Assembly (NCBI GenBank): GCA_025060195.1
Contig: JANXCQ010000022.1
Location: 1-64,000, forward strand
Length of the DNA stretch: 64,000 bases
Direction of reading: 5' to 3'
Origin: Gemmatales bacterium
GTDB lineage: Bacteria > Planctomycetota > Planctomycetia > Gemmatales > HRBIN36
The notes beneath the pieces were generated by a model, which ran no database searches, was not told where the DNA came from, and worked only from the letters and a program-made list of their open reading frames with translations. Shown here piece by piece: positions 1 to 7,853 of this stretch (position 1 is the stretch's first letter; each line of letters starts with the position of its first letter). Both the position numbers and the translations under genes were made by a program.

Positions 1-627
1 ACAACCGATCGAAAACCCCGGCGAGATCGACAATTTTGGTATGTGATGGCCGCCCTAGCCATTGCCTTGATTCTTATTCTCGAAATTGTTGGGCTATGGT
101 ATTTGCTGGAAACTATGCATCCTTTACGACGGGCTAACTTTGAAGGGTTCGTTCCGCTTCTATATGTCCTAATACTAACGCAGGTGCTATATTTCGGTGC
201 TAGTGTTATTACAGGGTCGGCAGTACTTCGCATAGCGATCCTTGTCCATAAGAAGTTGTGGTCCGCCTCCGCCGAGCCGCAAAAAGAGGCCGTCCCGGAA
301 CCGAAGTTTACCGAGGGGATGTTGGTGACGGGCATTGTTCATCTGGTAGTAATCACCTTGGTTTTAGTGGTTGCGATCATATGCTTTGGCTTTCTGGGGG
401 CCACACTCGCTTCCGGAATGTTCGTGTTCTTACCTGTTGTATTTGCCCTACTTGCTTACACGCCGATTGCCATCGTCTTTATCACTGGACACATTTTCGC
501 GGATTTCTTGCCTACGAGAAAAAACCAAGGATGTTGGCTCGCGTTTTTGTATTGGATCTTTTTGCTCTTCGTTTACCTGGTAGCGGGATCGCCCTTTATT
601 TTCATGTCGAGAGCTGGTTTCAAATAG
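1..627 (+). CDS. multi-pass membrane protein, unknown function (5' end open)
   Basis: The reading frame is open from the left edge of the window to a TAG at 627, so the gene may begin outside it. The first possible in-window starts are GTG 43 and ATG 46, and neither has a recognisable ribosome binding site. The part before position 43 encodes a short, very basic stretch suggesting a cytoplasmic N-terminus. At least five hydrophobic segments follow (roughly residues 17-37, 46-70, 105-130, 132-158 and 175-195 counted from the edge), with a charged loop rich in Glu, Pro and Lys between the second and third. I recognise no family. No neighbour on the same strand suggests a role. Confidence 0.6.
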   Translation, partial: TTDRKPRRDRQFWYVMAALAIALILILEIVGLWYLLETMHPLRRANFEGFVPLLYVLILTQVLYFGASVITGSAVLRIAILVHKKLWSASAEPQKEAVPEPKFTEGMLVTGIVHLVVITLVLVVAIICFGFLGATLASGMFVFLPVVFALLAYTPIAIVFITGHIFADFLPTRKNQGCWLAFLYWIFLLFVYLVAGSPFIFMSRAGFK

Positions 628-997
628 GTTAATTCGCGCGGCATCTGTCGAGCATTGAAATTAATCGCACTTTGCAGAAGCTGACCAAGTGGCCATAACG
701 CCCTTGCCAAGTCAAGATGGTGAGTTACAATAGCATGGAGCGAAGGTATCCTCTACTTTGAGATGTTCAACTTAACAAAGAAAACATGAAAAATTTGGCG
801 ATGGTCTTGACGAAGTCAATAACGGTCGTTAGTGTGAATACTCAGAAAGTGAGAGCGTAAGCAAACGCGCTGTGTGATTGACTTCAGGACGCGTCTGAAG
901 CATAAACAATAAGAACATTGGTTCACGTTCTCTGAAGATCTGTGGCAAGTTTGCGGGCAGTGCCGAAACGGTCGAGGAACTGCCCGACGACGATCAA
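628..997. other. gene-free stretch before tRNA-Sec
   Basis: This stretch is AT-richer than its surroundings. I see no credible coding region, hairpin terminator or repeat in it. It probably contains the promoter of the tRNA-Sec gene, but no convincing -35/-10 pair stands out. Confidence 0.4.
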
Positions 998-1095
998 GGG
1001 AGCGTTTGCACCTCTGGTGAGGGCCCTGGTCTTCAAAACCAGTGGGCGTACTGAAGAAGTACGCCAGTGGGTTCGATTCCCATACGCTCCCGCCA
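998..1095 (+). tRNA. selC: tRNA-Sec (anticodon TCA)
   Basis: A 98-nt tRNA gene. The 5' acceptor strand (998-1005) pairs over 8 bp with 1084-1091, followed by discriminator G 1092 and an encoded CCA (1093-1095). The anticodon stem CTGGT/ACCAG encloses the 7-nt loop CTTCAAA, giving anticodon TCA, which reads UGA. A long variable arm has an 8-bp stem (GGCGTACT with AGTACGCC). The T arm (1067-1083) is a 5-bp stem with loop TTCGATT. The 8-bp acceptor, long extra arm and TCA anticodon together are diagnostic of bacterial selenocysteine tRNA. The organism therefore probably inserts selenocysteine at UGA codons, although selA, selB and selD are not in this window. Confidence 0.95.
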
Positions 1096-1245
1096 TGTCC
1101 GGCGTAGTAGCCTAGGTGGAATCGTCTCGCAGTCGCCTGCTGACGCTGCCCAAGCAGCGCTGCTTCCTTGAAAATTTGTCCCTGTGAATTGAATTCTCTG
1201 CGCGCCGCCTTGCATGTGCGGCCGAGAGTCCCTAGCAGCCTAAGC

Positions 1246-2079
1246 ATGACCTTAGCACAACAAGCACCTGGCTTGCCGCGTGTTGGCGATGCCGAGGCCG
1301 CTCCCGTACGTATTTTCCACGAGCCACGTGTTTACCTGCTTGCCCGTCAGACCTTGGCCGAGCAGGAGTTGGAGCGCTTCCTGACGGAGCACGGCATCAG
1401 CTGGGAAAGCGATTCAGAAATCGCTGCGGAGCGCTTGGTGGAAACCGCCGGCCGAATTTGTTACATGAGCTTTGCCCGGCCGCGACCGGGCGGGAACGCC
1501 GCTTATGTGCGGCATATTCTCGAAGCCGGGCATGGCTCGGTGCTGGAACATGCGGTGTGGACCTTCCTTTTCGCCGGAGTCAGTCGCTCCTTGACGCACG
1601 AACTGGTGCGGCACCGCGCGGGCTTCAGTTATTCGCAGCTGAGTCAACGCTACGTGGACGAATCAGTTGCCGAATATGTCGAGCCGAGAGTCATCGCCGA
1701 AGACCCAGAACTGCACCAACTGTGGGTCGAGACTATTGCCAAGATGCACCAGGCGTATGTACAATTGGCGGAAAAACTGCTGGAAAAATTCCGCCATGAA
1801 CCCGACCGCACGCTGCGACGTAAATTAGCTAGGCAGGCAGCCCGCAGCGTGTTACCAAATGCCACCGAGACCAAGATTGTAGTTACCGCGAATGCCCGCG
1901 CCTGGCGGCATTTTATAGAAATGCGAGCCAGTCGCTGGGCCGACGTCGAAATTCGGCAATTAGCCGTCAAGGTGTTGCGCATCTTACAGCAGGAAGCGCC
2001 GCACCTGTTCGGCGATTATGAACTGCGAGCTTTGCCGGATGGCACTTACGAAGCCATCACACCGTATCGCAAAGTGTAA
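1246..2079 (+). CDS. thyX: flavin-dependent thymidylate synthase ThyX
   Basis: ThyX makes dTMP from dUMP using methylene-tetrahydrofolate as carbon donor and reduced FAD as hydride carrier, replacing ThyA. The 277-residue protein carries the family signature as RHRAGFSYSQLSQRY (about residues 122-136), the RHR-x7-S type motif that binds FAD and dUMP. A C-terminal RASRWADVEIR segment is also typical. The chosen ATG at 1246 gives a length near the family norm. A TTG at 1168 would add 26 residues of unlikely sequence. No thyA is visible in the window. rho begins 75 bp downstream on the same strand, so co-transcription is possible. Confidence 0.93.
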   Translation: MTLAQQAPGLPRVGDAEAAPVRIFHEPRVYLLARQTLAEQELERFLTEHGISWESDSEIAAERLVETAGRICYMSFARPRPGGNAAYVRHILEAGHGSVLEHAVWTFLFAGVSRSLTHELVRHRAGFSYSQLSQRYVDESVAEYVEPRVIAEDPELHQLWVETIAKMHQAYVQLAEKLLEKFRHEPDRTLRRKLARQAARSVLPNATETKIVVTANARAWRHFIEMRASRWADVEIRQLAVKVLRILQQEAPHLFGDYELRALPDGTYEAITPYRKV

Positions 2080-2153
2080 CCCTGGAAAGTTGCGGATCAG
2101 ACTGGCATGCTTCCAGCCGGTTTGATCCCACCAGTCAAGAGGTGAGGAGTCCT

Positions 2154-3302
2154 ATGAGCAGTGCAATGCCGGAAGTTATGGAGCAGCAAATTCAAGAGGG
2201 GATTCTCGAAATGCACCCCAAGGGCTTCGGCTTCCTGCGCCAGCCGGGTCGGCGTTTGGAAGGAAGCACGGGGGATGTCTATGTGCCCGCCCCGCTGATC
2301 ATCAAATACGGCCTGCGCGAAGGCATGTGGGTGGCGGGCAAACTCATGGAAGGCAACGGCGTGGGGCCGCGCTTGGCCACCGTCGAAGCCATTGAAGGAC
2401 AACCCCCCGAGTTACTCCGGCGTCGGGATTTCGACAAACTTACGCCCATCGACCCCAATTTCTGGCTGCGGCTGGAAACCGGGCCCCAACCGTTAACCAC
2501 GCGCGTGATCGACTTGCTCTGCCCCATCGGCAAAGGACAGCGCGGCCTAATCGTTGCCCCGCCCCGTTCGGGCAAGACGATTCTTTTGCAGCATATTGCC
2601 CAGGCCGTCGCGAAAAACTATCCGGATGTCAAGGTTATGGTGTTGCTCGTGGACGAGCGGCCTGAAGAAGTGACGGAAATGAAACGTTCCATCCCAGGCG
2701 ATGTCTTTGCCTCGAGCAACGATAACCGTTCGGCCGAACACATTCGCCTGGCCGAAATGGTCTTCGAGCGGGCCAAGCGTTTGGCCGAAATGGGACATGA
2801 TGTCTTCCTGCTCCTGGACAGCCTAACCCGATTGTCCCGCGCCTATAACAAGCAGCTGGACTCGGGCGGCAAGATCATGACGGGCGGGCTGGACGTGCGT
2901 GCTCTGGAAGTACCGCGTCGGCTCTTCGGTACGGCGCGTGCCTTCGAAGAAGGCGGCTCGCTTACGGTCATCGCCACCTGCTTGGTCGAGACCGGTTCCC
3001 GCATGGACGACATCATTTTCGAGGAATTCAAGGGCACGGGGAACCTGGAAATCGTGCTCGACCGCAAGTTGGCGGAGCGCCGCGTCTTCCCAGCTATCAG
3101 TATTCCGCAATCCGGGACGCGCAAGGAAGAGCGGCTCTTCCCGCCGCAAATGTACCAGCAAATTGTCCTGCTGCGGCGCGCTTTGTCGGTGATGAAACCT
3201 GTCGAAGCCATGGAAATGCTCGTGCAAATGTTGCCTAAGTATCAAACCAACGCCGAATTCTTAGCCCGCGTCGGCGAGTTTACCGCCTTAGCGAGCGAAT
3301 AA
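2154..3302 (+). CDS. rho: transcription termination factor Rho
   Basis: Rho is the hexameric RNA-dependent ATPase that ends transcription at unstructured C-rich RNA. The 382-residue protein has an N-terminal cold-shock-like RNA-binding fold (about residues 14-80, containing GFGFLRQ), then the RecA-like ATPase. Its P-loop APPRSGKT lies near residue 141, followed by a LVDERPEE segment, a Walker B-type VFLLLDSLTRL and the RNA-gripping region around SGGKIMTGGLD. The start is ATG 2154 because an AGGAG sits about five bases upstream. A GTG at 2142 lies within that same purine-rich stretch. The protein is short at the N-terminus, lacking the long basic extension found in some bacterial Rho proteins. 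A strong intrinsic terminator follows at 3360. Confidence 0.95.
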   Translation: MSSAMPEVMEQQIQEGILEMHPKGFGFLRQPGRRLEGSTGDVYVPAPLIIKYGLREGMWVAGKLMEGNGVGPRLATVEAIEGQPPELLRRRDFDKLTPIDPNFWLRLETGPQPLTTRVIDLLCPIGKGQRGLIVAPPRSGKTILLQHIAQAVAKNYPDVKVMVLLVDERPEEVTEMKRSIPGDVFASSNDNRSAEHIRLAEMVFERAKRLAEMGHDVFLLLDSLTRLSRAYNKQLDSGGKIMTGGLDVRALEVPRRLFGTARAFEEGGSLTVIATCLVETGSRMDDIIFEEFKGTGNLEIVLDRKLAERRVFPAISIPQSGTRKEERLFPPQMYQQIVLLRRALSVMKPVEAMEMLVQMLPKYQTNAEFLARVGEFTALASE

Positions 3303-3359
3303 GGGTTGATCGGCCACGCGAACCGAGCCTGACGTACCAGAAACTTCGTGACTTTACCT

Positions 3360-3387
3360 GGGCAGGCCTCCTAGGCCTGCCCTTTTT
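3360..3387 (+). terminator. intrinsic terminator after rho
   Basis: A perfect 10-bp GC-rich hairpin (GGGCAGGCCT paired with AGGCCTGCCC, 3-nt loop) is followed directly by five T residues. It lies between rho and ndk and ends the thyX-rho transcript. Confidence 0.9.
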
Positions 3388-3409
3388 CGCGACTGTCTCG
3401 GAGCCGCTG

Positions 3410-3868
3410 ATGCAACGAACGCTGGTGCTTTGCAAACCCGATGCACTCCATCGCCGTTTGCTCGGAACGATTCTTCAGCGTTTGGAACAGAAAGGTCTGC
3501 GACTCGTGGCGGCTAAGTTGCTGCGTGCAGACCGCAGCTTGGCCGAACGCCACTACGCCGTGCATCGCGGTAAACCGTTCTACGAAGCGCTATTGCAATT
3601 CATCACCAGTGGGCCGACTTTGGCTATGGTCTGGGAGGGTCGCGAAGCGGTGTCAGTGGTGCGAACCCTGCTCGGCCCCACGGACGGAGCCCAGGCCCCT
3701 CCCGGCACGATTCGGGGCGACTTCGCCTTGAGTGTGCAGAATAACCTTGTCCATGCCAGCGATAGTGTCGCCACGGCCGAACAGGAGATTGCCCTGTGGT
3801 TTCGCCCTGAAGAAATCGTGCCTTGGGAGTCTTGCGATGACCGCTGGGTCGGTGCCACCCCAGGATAA
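3410..3868 (+). CDS. ndk: nucleoside diphosphate kinase
   Basis: Ndk transfers the gamma-phosphate from ATP to other nucleoside diphosphates through a phospho-histidine. The 152 residues begin with the family's RTLVLCKPDAL nucleotide-binding strand. The active site is NNLVHASDS with His115 as the phosphate carrier; Ala replaces the usual Gly after His. The IRGDFA segment is also present. Length fits the family (about 140-155). The 3' end overlaps the next gene by 32 bp. It starts just after the rho terminator, so it needs its own promoter or read-through. Confidence 0.95.
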   Translation: MQRTLVLCKPDALHRRLLGTILQRLEQKGLRLVAAKLLRADRSLAERHYAVHRGKPFYEALLQFITSGPTLAMVWEGREAVSVVRTLLGPTDGAQAPPGTIRGDFALSVQNNLVHASDSVATAEQEIALWFRPEEIVPWESCDDRWVGATPG

Positions 3869-4187
3869 TACTTCTGCCAGCCAAGCTACATCCGCGCCTT
3901 CCCTCGCTGCCAGCGATGGCCAGCTCCCAACTCAGGGCGCTTCGCAACCAACTTCTTCGCGCGAACCGTCCAATCCGTTTTATGTCATGTTATTGTTGTT
4001 TAGCGTGGCCTTCGTGCTCACCGGTTTGGTGCTATCCCTGGTACCCTGGCCTGAACTGCCTCTCTGGCTGCGCCGTCATGGCTGGAAGATTTTGCTGGTG
4101 GAAATGGCGTTAGTGATCATAACAGGCCTAGCGAGTATGGCACTGGATCGCTGGCGGAGCGTTCGACCTGGTCGCCCCGAAGGCTAG
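3837..4187 (+). CDS. small membrane protein, two predicted TM helices
   Basis: A 116-residue protein starting at ATG 3837 inside the end of ndk, in another frame. The first 45 residues are rich in Ser, Ala, Gln and Thr, with no recognisable domain. Two hydrophobic helices follow (about residues 48-68 and 84-104), joined by a short Trp- and Arg-containing loop. I do not recognise the family. The overlap suggests translational coupling to ndk. An in-frame start further upstream (3732) would read entirely through ndk and is less likely. Confidence 0.6.
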   Translation: MTAGSVPPQDNTSASQATSAPSLAASDGQLPTQGASQPTSSREPSNPFYVMLLLFSVAFVLTGLVLSLVPWPELPLWLRRHGWKILLVEMALVIITGLASMALDRWRSVRPGRPEG

Positions 4188-4572
4188 CGGCGAACTCGGT
4201 GTCTCTTGCGCTCCGTCATGGCGCGAGGATTCCAGGGCTCACGAGTCACGAGCAATCACGAGGCGTGGCAAGTCGTAGGCTGGTCGCTCACACTGGTTTT
4301 TTTCGTGCCCCCACTCGAGACTCTCGCCTCTCCCAACGCGCCGAAGATATTCCCCAAGGAAAAATAACATTTTCCGTGTAATCCGAGAAACAATTACCAA
4401 CGGAGCGATGGAATAGCAAAGGCAGACTGGCACTTGAATTGATAGTACACATACCCTCGTCAGGGCGACGATAACGGCCAAGAAGACGCCCGCGCTGTCA
4501 GCCGCGCTTTTGGGGGCGTTTGCGCGAAAGACTTGGCATCACCAGTCGTGTGCCGCACCAGGAGTGAGCTTC
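4188..4572. other. gene-free stretch before the MCE transporter
   Basis: No convincing coding sequence. A 60-codon frame here looks random. The stretch separates ndk from the lipid transporter and must carry that operon's promoter. I could not assign one with confidence. Confidence 0.4.
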
Positions 4573-5424
4573 ATGGCCGCACAAGCAGCACCTGCAATCC
4601 CATCTGCTTCGAAAGCGCCGGCCACGGGCTTTTGGGCAGAAGTTTGGGCCAACGTGTCGGCGTTTATCACTCTCTGGGGAGATATGGCAGATTTCACCTG
4701 GCGCATGTTGCATTGGATGATGACACGCCGACCATGTCGTGGCACGCTGTTACCCAACTTTTACCAAATCGGCGTGCGCAGCGTGCCGGTGATTGGCACG
4801 ACCGGGTTGTTTATCGGCATGGTGCTGGCAGTGCAAACCTACGCCGAGTTCATTCGTTTTCCCGGCATGAAGAGTTGGTTAGGCGCGGCGATCAACGCCA
4901 GTATTGTCCGCGAACTGGGACCGGTATTAGCAGCGACCATGCTAGCGGGCCGCGTGGGCAGCGCTTTAGCCGCGGAACTGGGCACGATGCGCATTACCGA
5001 GCAAATTGACGCCCTGTGGTGCCTTGGCGTCAATCCCATTCATTACCTCGTCGTGCCGCGTTTTTTGGCCTGTGTCGTGCTCATCCCACTACTGACTGTC
5101 TTAGCGGACTTCATGGGCGTCTTAGGCGGTGCTGCGATCACCACTCAATACTTCGGGATGGAACCTTACGAATATTGGCGTATTTCCCAGGAAAAAATAG
5201 GATTATGGGACATCTTCTGCGGTTTGATGAAAAGCACGGCATTCGGGGCCGCCATTGCCATCATCAGTTGCCATCGCGGTTTCAGCTCAACCGGTGGGGC
5301 CCAAGGCGTGGGACGCGCTGCCACCGATGCCTTCGTCTTATCCTTCGTTGCCATTCTGGTGCTGGATTTCTTCCTGGGCTTGCTCTTCACCGGCCTATCG
5401 GAAATGCTGTGGCCCCGCGGCTAA
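4573..5424 (+). CDS. mlaE: MlaE/YrbE-type ABC permease
   Basis: Inner-membrane permease of an MCE-type lipid transporter, moving phospholipid or other hydrophobic molecules between the inner membrane and the periplasm. The 283-residue protein has the family's GTTGLFIGMVLAVQ membrane segment, the conserved ELGPVLAATMLAGRVGSALAA-type region and the following TEQIDAL coupling element. Several further hydrophobic helices extend to the C-terminus. ATG 4573 is preceded by AGGAG at 8 nt; an upstream TTG at 4510 lacks this support. It is the first gene of a compact operon with the ATPase 13 bp downstream and the MCE protein after that. Confidence 0.92.
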   Translation: MAAQAAPAIPSASKAPATGFWAEVWANVSAFITLWGDMADFTWRMLHWMMTRRPCRGTLLPNFYQIGVRSVPVIGTTGLFIGMVLAVQTYAEFIRFPGMKSWLGAAINASIVRELGPVLAATMLAGRVGSALAAELGTMRITEQIDALWCLGVNPIHYLVVPRFLACVVLIPLLTVLADFMGVLGGAAITTQYFGMEPYEYWRISQEKIGLWDIFCGLMKSTAFGAAIAIISCHRGFSSTGGAQGVGRAATDAFVLSFVAILVLDFFLGLLFTGLSEMLWPRG

Positions 5425-5437
5425 AGCGAATGCGATA

Positions 5438-6328
5438 ATGTATTCCACTGAGAACACAACTAGGACGAGTGCCAACATTCCCCCGCCCGCCGGGAATGCT
5501 GAGCACAGCGTATCCGCAGCGCAACCACAGCCCTCGACGGAAAGCTCGCCGATCCTTCGGCTGGAACACGTTACCGTGCGTTTCGGCGAGCAAACCGTGC
5601 TGGACGACATCTGCCTGGAGATCCCCCGGGGTCAGAGCTTGGCCGTCATCGGCGAGAGCGGGTGCGGTAAGACAGTGTTCCTGAAAGTTCTGGTCGGATT
5701 GATCCGTCCTACTCAGGGCCACGTTTATCTCGACGGCTTGGATTTGCATGGGCTGTCGGAAGAGCAGCTGGTTCGTCAGCGCTTGCGGTTTGGTTTCGTG
5801 TTTCAATCAGCCGCGCTTTTCGATAGCATGACCGTCTATGAGAATGTAGCGTTTCCCTTGCGCCAACATACGGACTGGGACGAGCCGACCATTCGACAGC
5901 GCGTTACGCAACAGTTGGCAGAAATCGGACTAGGTGAGGAAGTGTTAGCAAAATATCCAGCGGAGTTGTCGGGAGGTATGCGCAAACGGGTGGGTCTGGC
6001 GCGGGCGCTGATGCTACAGCCACAAATTATGCTCTACGATGAACCAACTGCCGGATTGGACCCCATCATGGCCGACGTGATCAACAGTCTGATTCGCCTG
6101 ACCCACGAACGCCATCACATGACCAGCATTGTGGTCACCCACGACCTCAAAACGGTGCGCCAGGTCGCCCAGCGCGTAGTCCTGCTCTATCCCTATCACC
6201 GCTTGGCACCTGGAGAAGCGCAAATCCTTTTTGATGGCACTGTGTCCGACCTGGAAAACGCCACGGATAGCCGCATTCGCCAATTTGTCCTGGGCCAAAG
6301 CAGTGAACTGCTTCAGCTCGCTCCCTGA
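5438..6328 (+). CDS. mlaF: MlaF-type ABC transporter ATPase
   Basis: Cytoplasmic ATPase that powers the MCE lipid transporter. The 296 residues open with a low-complexity segment of about 38 residues, followed by a complete ABC domain: Walker A GESGCGKT (residues 72-79), Q-loop FVFQSAALFDS, signature LSGGMRKR, Walker B IMLYDEPTAGLD and switch His in VVTHD. The MRKR after the signature is typical of the Mla/Ttg2A group. ATG 5438 is chosen because the frame before it runs through the permease gene and has no homology-like content. Confidence 0.93.
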   Translation: MYSTENTTRTSANIPPPAGNAEHSVSAAQPQPSTESSPILRLEHVTVRFGEQTVLDDICLEIPRGQSLAVIGESGCGKTVFLKVLVGLIRPTQGHVYLDGLDLHGLSEEQLVRQRLRFGFVFQSAALFDSMTVYENVAFPLRQHTDWDEPTIRQRVTQQLAEIGLGEEVLAKYPAELSGGMRKRVGLARALMLQPQIMLYDEPTAGLDPIMADVINSLIRLTHERHHMTSIVVTHDLKTVRQVAQRVVLLYPYHRLAPGEAQILFDGTVSDLENATDSRIRQFVLGQSSELLQLAP

Positions 6329-6340
6329 GGAGGCTGCCCC

Positions 6341-7585
6341 ATGAACGATACCGCTTTCAAGTTTCGCCTGGGCCTTTTCGTGCTGATCGCCCTGATTCTC
6401 TTAGGAGCACTGATTGTGCTTTTCGAGCGCGTGCCGGAGTATTTCGCACGCTACATTACCTACGAGGTACGCTTTCGCGAAGCGCCGGGCTTGGAAAAAG
6501 GCATGCCCGTGCGCAAATCGGGGGTGAAAATAGGCGAAGTAGCCGATTACGACCTCGACCCCGACACGGGCATTGTCCGCGTGCACATCCAAGTGGATCG
6601 GCGTTATCAGCTGCGTATGGGCGACCAAGCGTTCATGAGCCGAGGGTTGGTGCTAGGAGAAACGGCCATTAATTTCATGATGGGGGAAGATAGACGTCCG
6701 GCTCCTCCAGGCCACGTTTTCGAAGGGAAGGAACCGCCAGACCTTGGTCGCGCCTTGGGGCAAGCTCGCACCTTGGCCGATTTGGCAGGCCAAACTCTGC
6801 AGGAAGTTCTAGTCGCCGCCAACAATTTGAGTAAGGCCGCTGAAAGTGCTGACACTTTCCTGCGCGCCAATCGTGCCCAACTGGATCAAACGATCCAGCG
6901 GGTCCATGACTTGGTGGGACGCGCTAACGACTTGCTTCGGGAAGAAAACCGGCATAACCTAACGGCAACGTTGCGCAACTTTCGACAAGCCAGCGAGCAA
7001 TTCGACCAGCTAACCCGCCGCACAGACCCCCTCCTTACTGACACCCATAAGGCGGTGCAGCAACTGACTACCCGACTCGACCAACTCAGCACCAGCGCTG
7101 AGGCAACCTTGAACGAGATCCGTCGCACCGTCGAACGCCTCGATAAACAAATTGCCAGCAGCGGTCCCAAAGCGGATGAATTGCTGCTGGAGGGTCGAAC
7201 GACTCTGAAACGCTTGCAAGCGAGTCTCGATCGTGCCGACGAATTGCTCACCAGCCTGCAGCAAACAGGCAAGTTGCTCCAGGAACGAGCTCCGAACATT
7301 CTGAGGAACCTGGACGAGGGAACTGCCCGCGTGAATGCCTTAGCGCAGGAACTTGGCGCGTTCGCTAAAGCTTTAAACGAAGCCGACGGCACGGTGCGCC
7401 GTCTCATGAACGATCCGTCCCTGTATAGTAACCTGAACGCGGCGGCTGCCCAGCTGAGTCGCTCCATGCCCCAGCTGCAGCAGATTCTTCGCGACTTGTC
7501 CCTCTTTGCCGACCGGATTGCCCGCCATCCGGAACTGTTAGGGGTGGGCGGCGTGGTCAATCCGTCGAGCGGTATCAAACGTTAG
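6341..7585 (+). CDS. mlaD: MCE-domain (MlaD-like) substrate-binding protein
   Basis: Membrane-anchored MCE protein, the periplasmic part of the lipid transporter. The 414 residues begin with a short cytoplasmic tail and a hydrophobic anchor (about residues 10-28). One MCE domain follows (about 40-125: YEVRFREAPGLEKGMPVRKSG and IGEVADY). The remainder is a long helical, Gln-, Leu- and Arg-rich region, probably coiled coil, like the extended barrels of longer MCE proteins. An AGGAGG ribosome binding site lies 6 bases before the ATG. Only 12 bp separate it from the ATPase gene. No mlaC or mlaB follows. Confidence 0.9.
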   Translation: MNDTAFKFRLGLFVLIALILLGALIVLFERVPEYFARYITYEVRFREAPGLEKGMPVRKSGVKIGEVADYDLDPDTGIVRVHIQVDRRYQLRMGDQAFMSRGLVLGETAINFMMGEDRRPAPPGHVFEGKEPPDLGRALGQARTLADLAGQTLQEVLVAANNLSKAAESADTFLRANRAQLDQTIQRVHDLVGRANDLLREENRHNLTATLRNFRQASEQFDQLTRRTDPLLTDTHKAVQQLTTRLDQLSTSAEATLNEIRRTVERLDKQIASSGPKADELLLEGRTTLKRLQASLDRADELLTSLQQTGKLLQERAPNILRNLDEGTARVNALAQELGAFAKALNEADGTVRRLMNDPSLYSNLNAAAAQLSRSMPQLQQILRDLSLFADRIARHPELLGVGGVVNPSSGIKR

Positions 7586-7588
7586 CCA

Positions 7589-7618
7589 TTGGCGATACGC
7601 CAGTTGGGCAGATATAAT
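7589..7618 (+). promoter_or_regulatory. sigma-70-type promoter for rpsA
   Basis: A perfect -10 hexamer TATAAT (7613-7618) lies 18 bp after a -35-like TTGGCG (7589-7594, four of six consensus bases). It would start a leader of about 230 nt before rpsA, long enough for control by S1 itself, which is known for rpsA in other bacteria. Confidence 0.6.
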
Positions 7619-7853
7619 GACAAACCCGTCGTGGCAGGAGGAACTCCGACCGGCGGTCGGTCGGCTGCGCAGACGGGATAGGCACAGTCCGACGGAACTG
7701 GGGCGTTAGCCGCGCTTCGCCGCAAGGGTGGTTCGGCTGGCGAGGTGCCCGGCTTCGGCCGCATCGTAGGCGGACACAGGTAGTCGCACGCCCGTCAGCC
7801 GCTTGCGGGGATCGGCGCAGCCACCAGCTGAGGCAATCGCCAGAAAGGATCTT

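Noticed and set aside
816-1247. A 143-codon frame on the minus strand across the tRNA-Sec gene
   Set aside because: It reads antisense through the tRNA and overlaps the thyX start; no ribosome binding site or protein-like character.
4199-4381. A 60-codon frame in the gap before the MCE permease
   Set aside because: Arg/Ser-rich random content, no ribosome binding site.
6886-7578. A 230-codon frame antisense to the helical part of the MCE protein
   Set aside because: Ser/Arg-rich content is the mirror of Leu/Gln/Arg codons on the coding strand; no homology signal.
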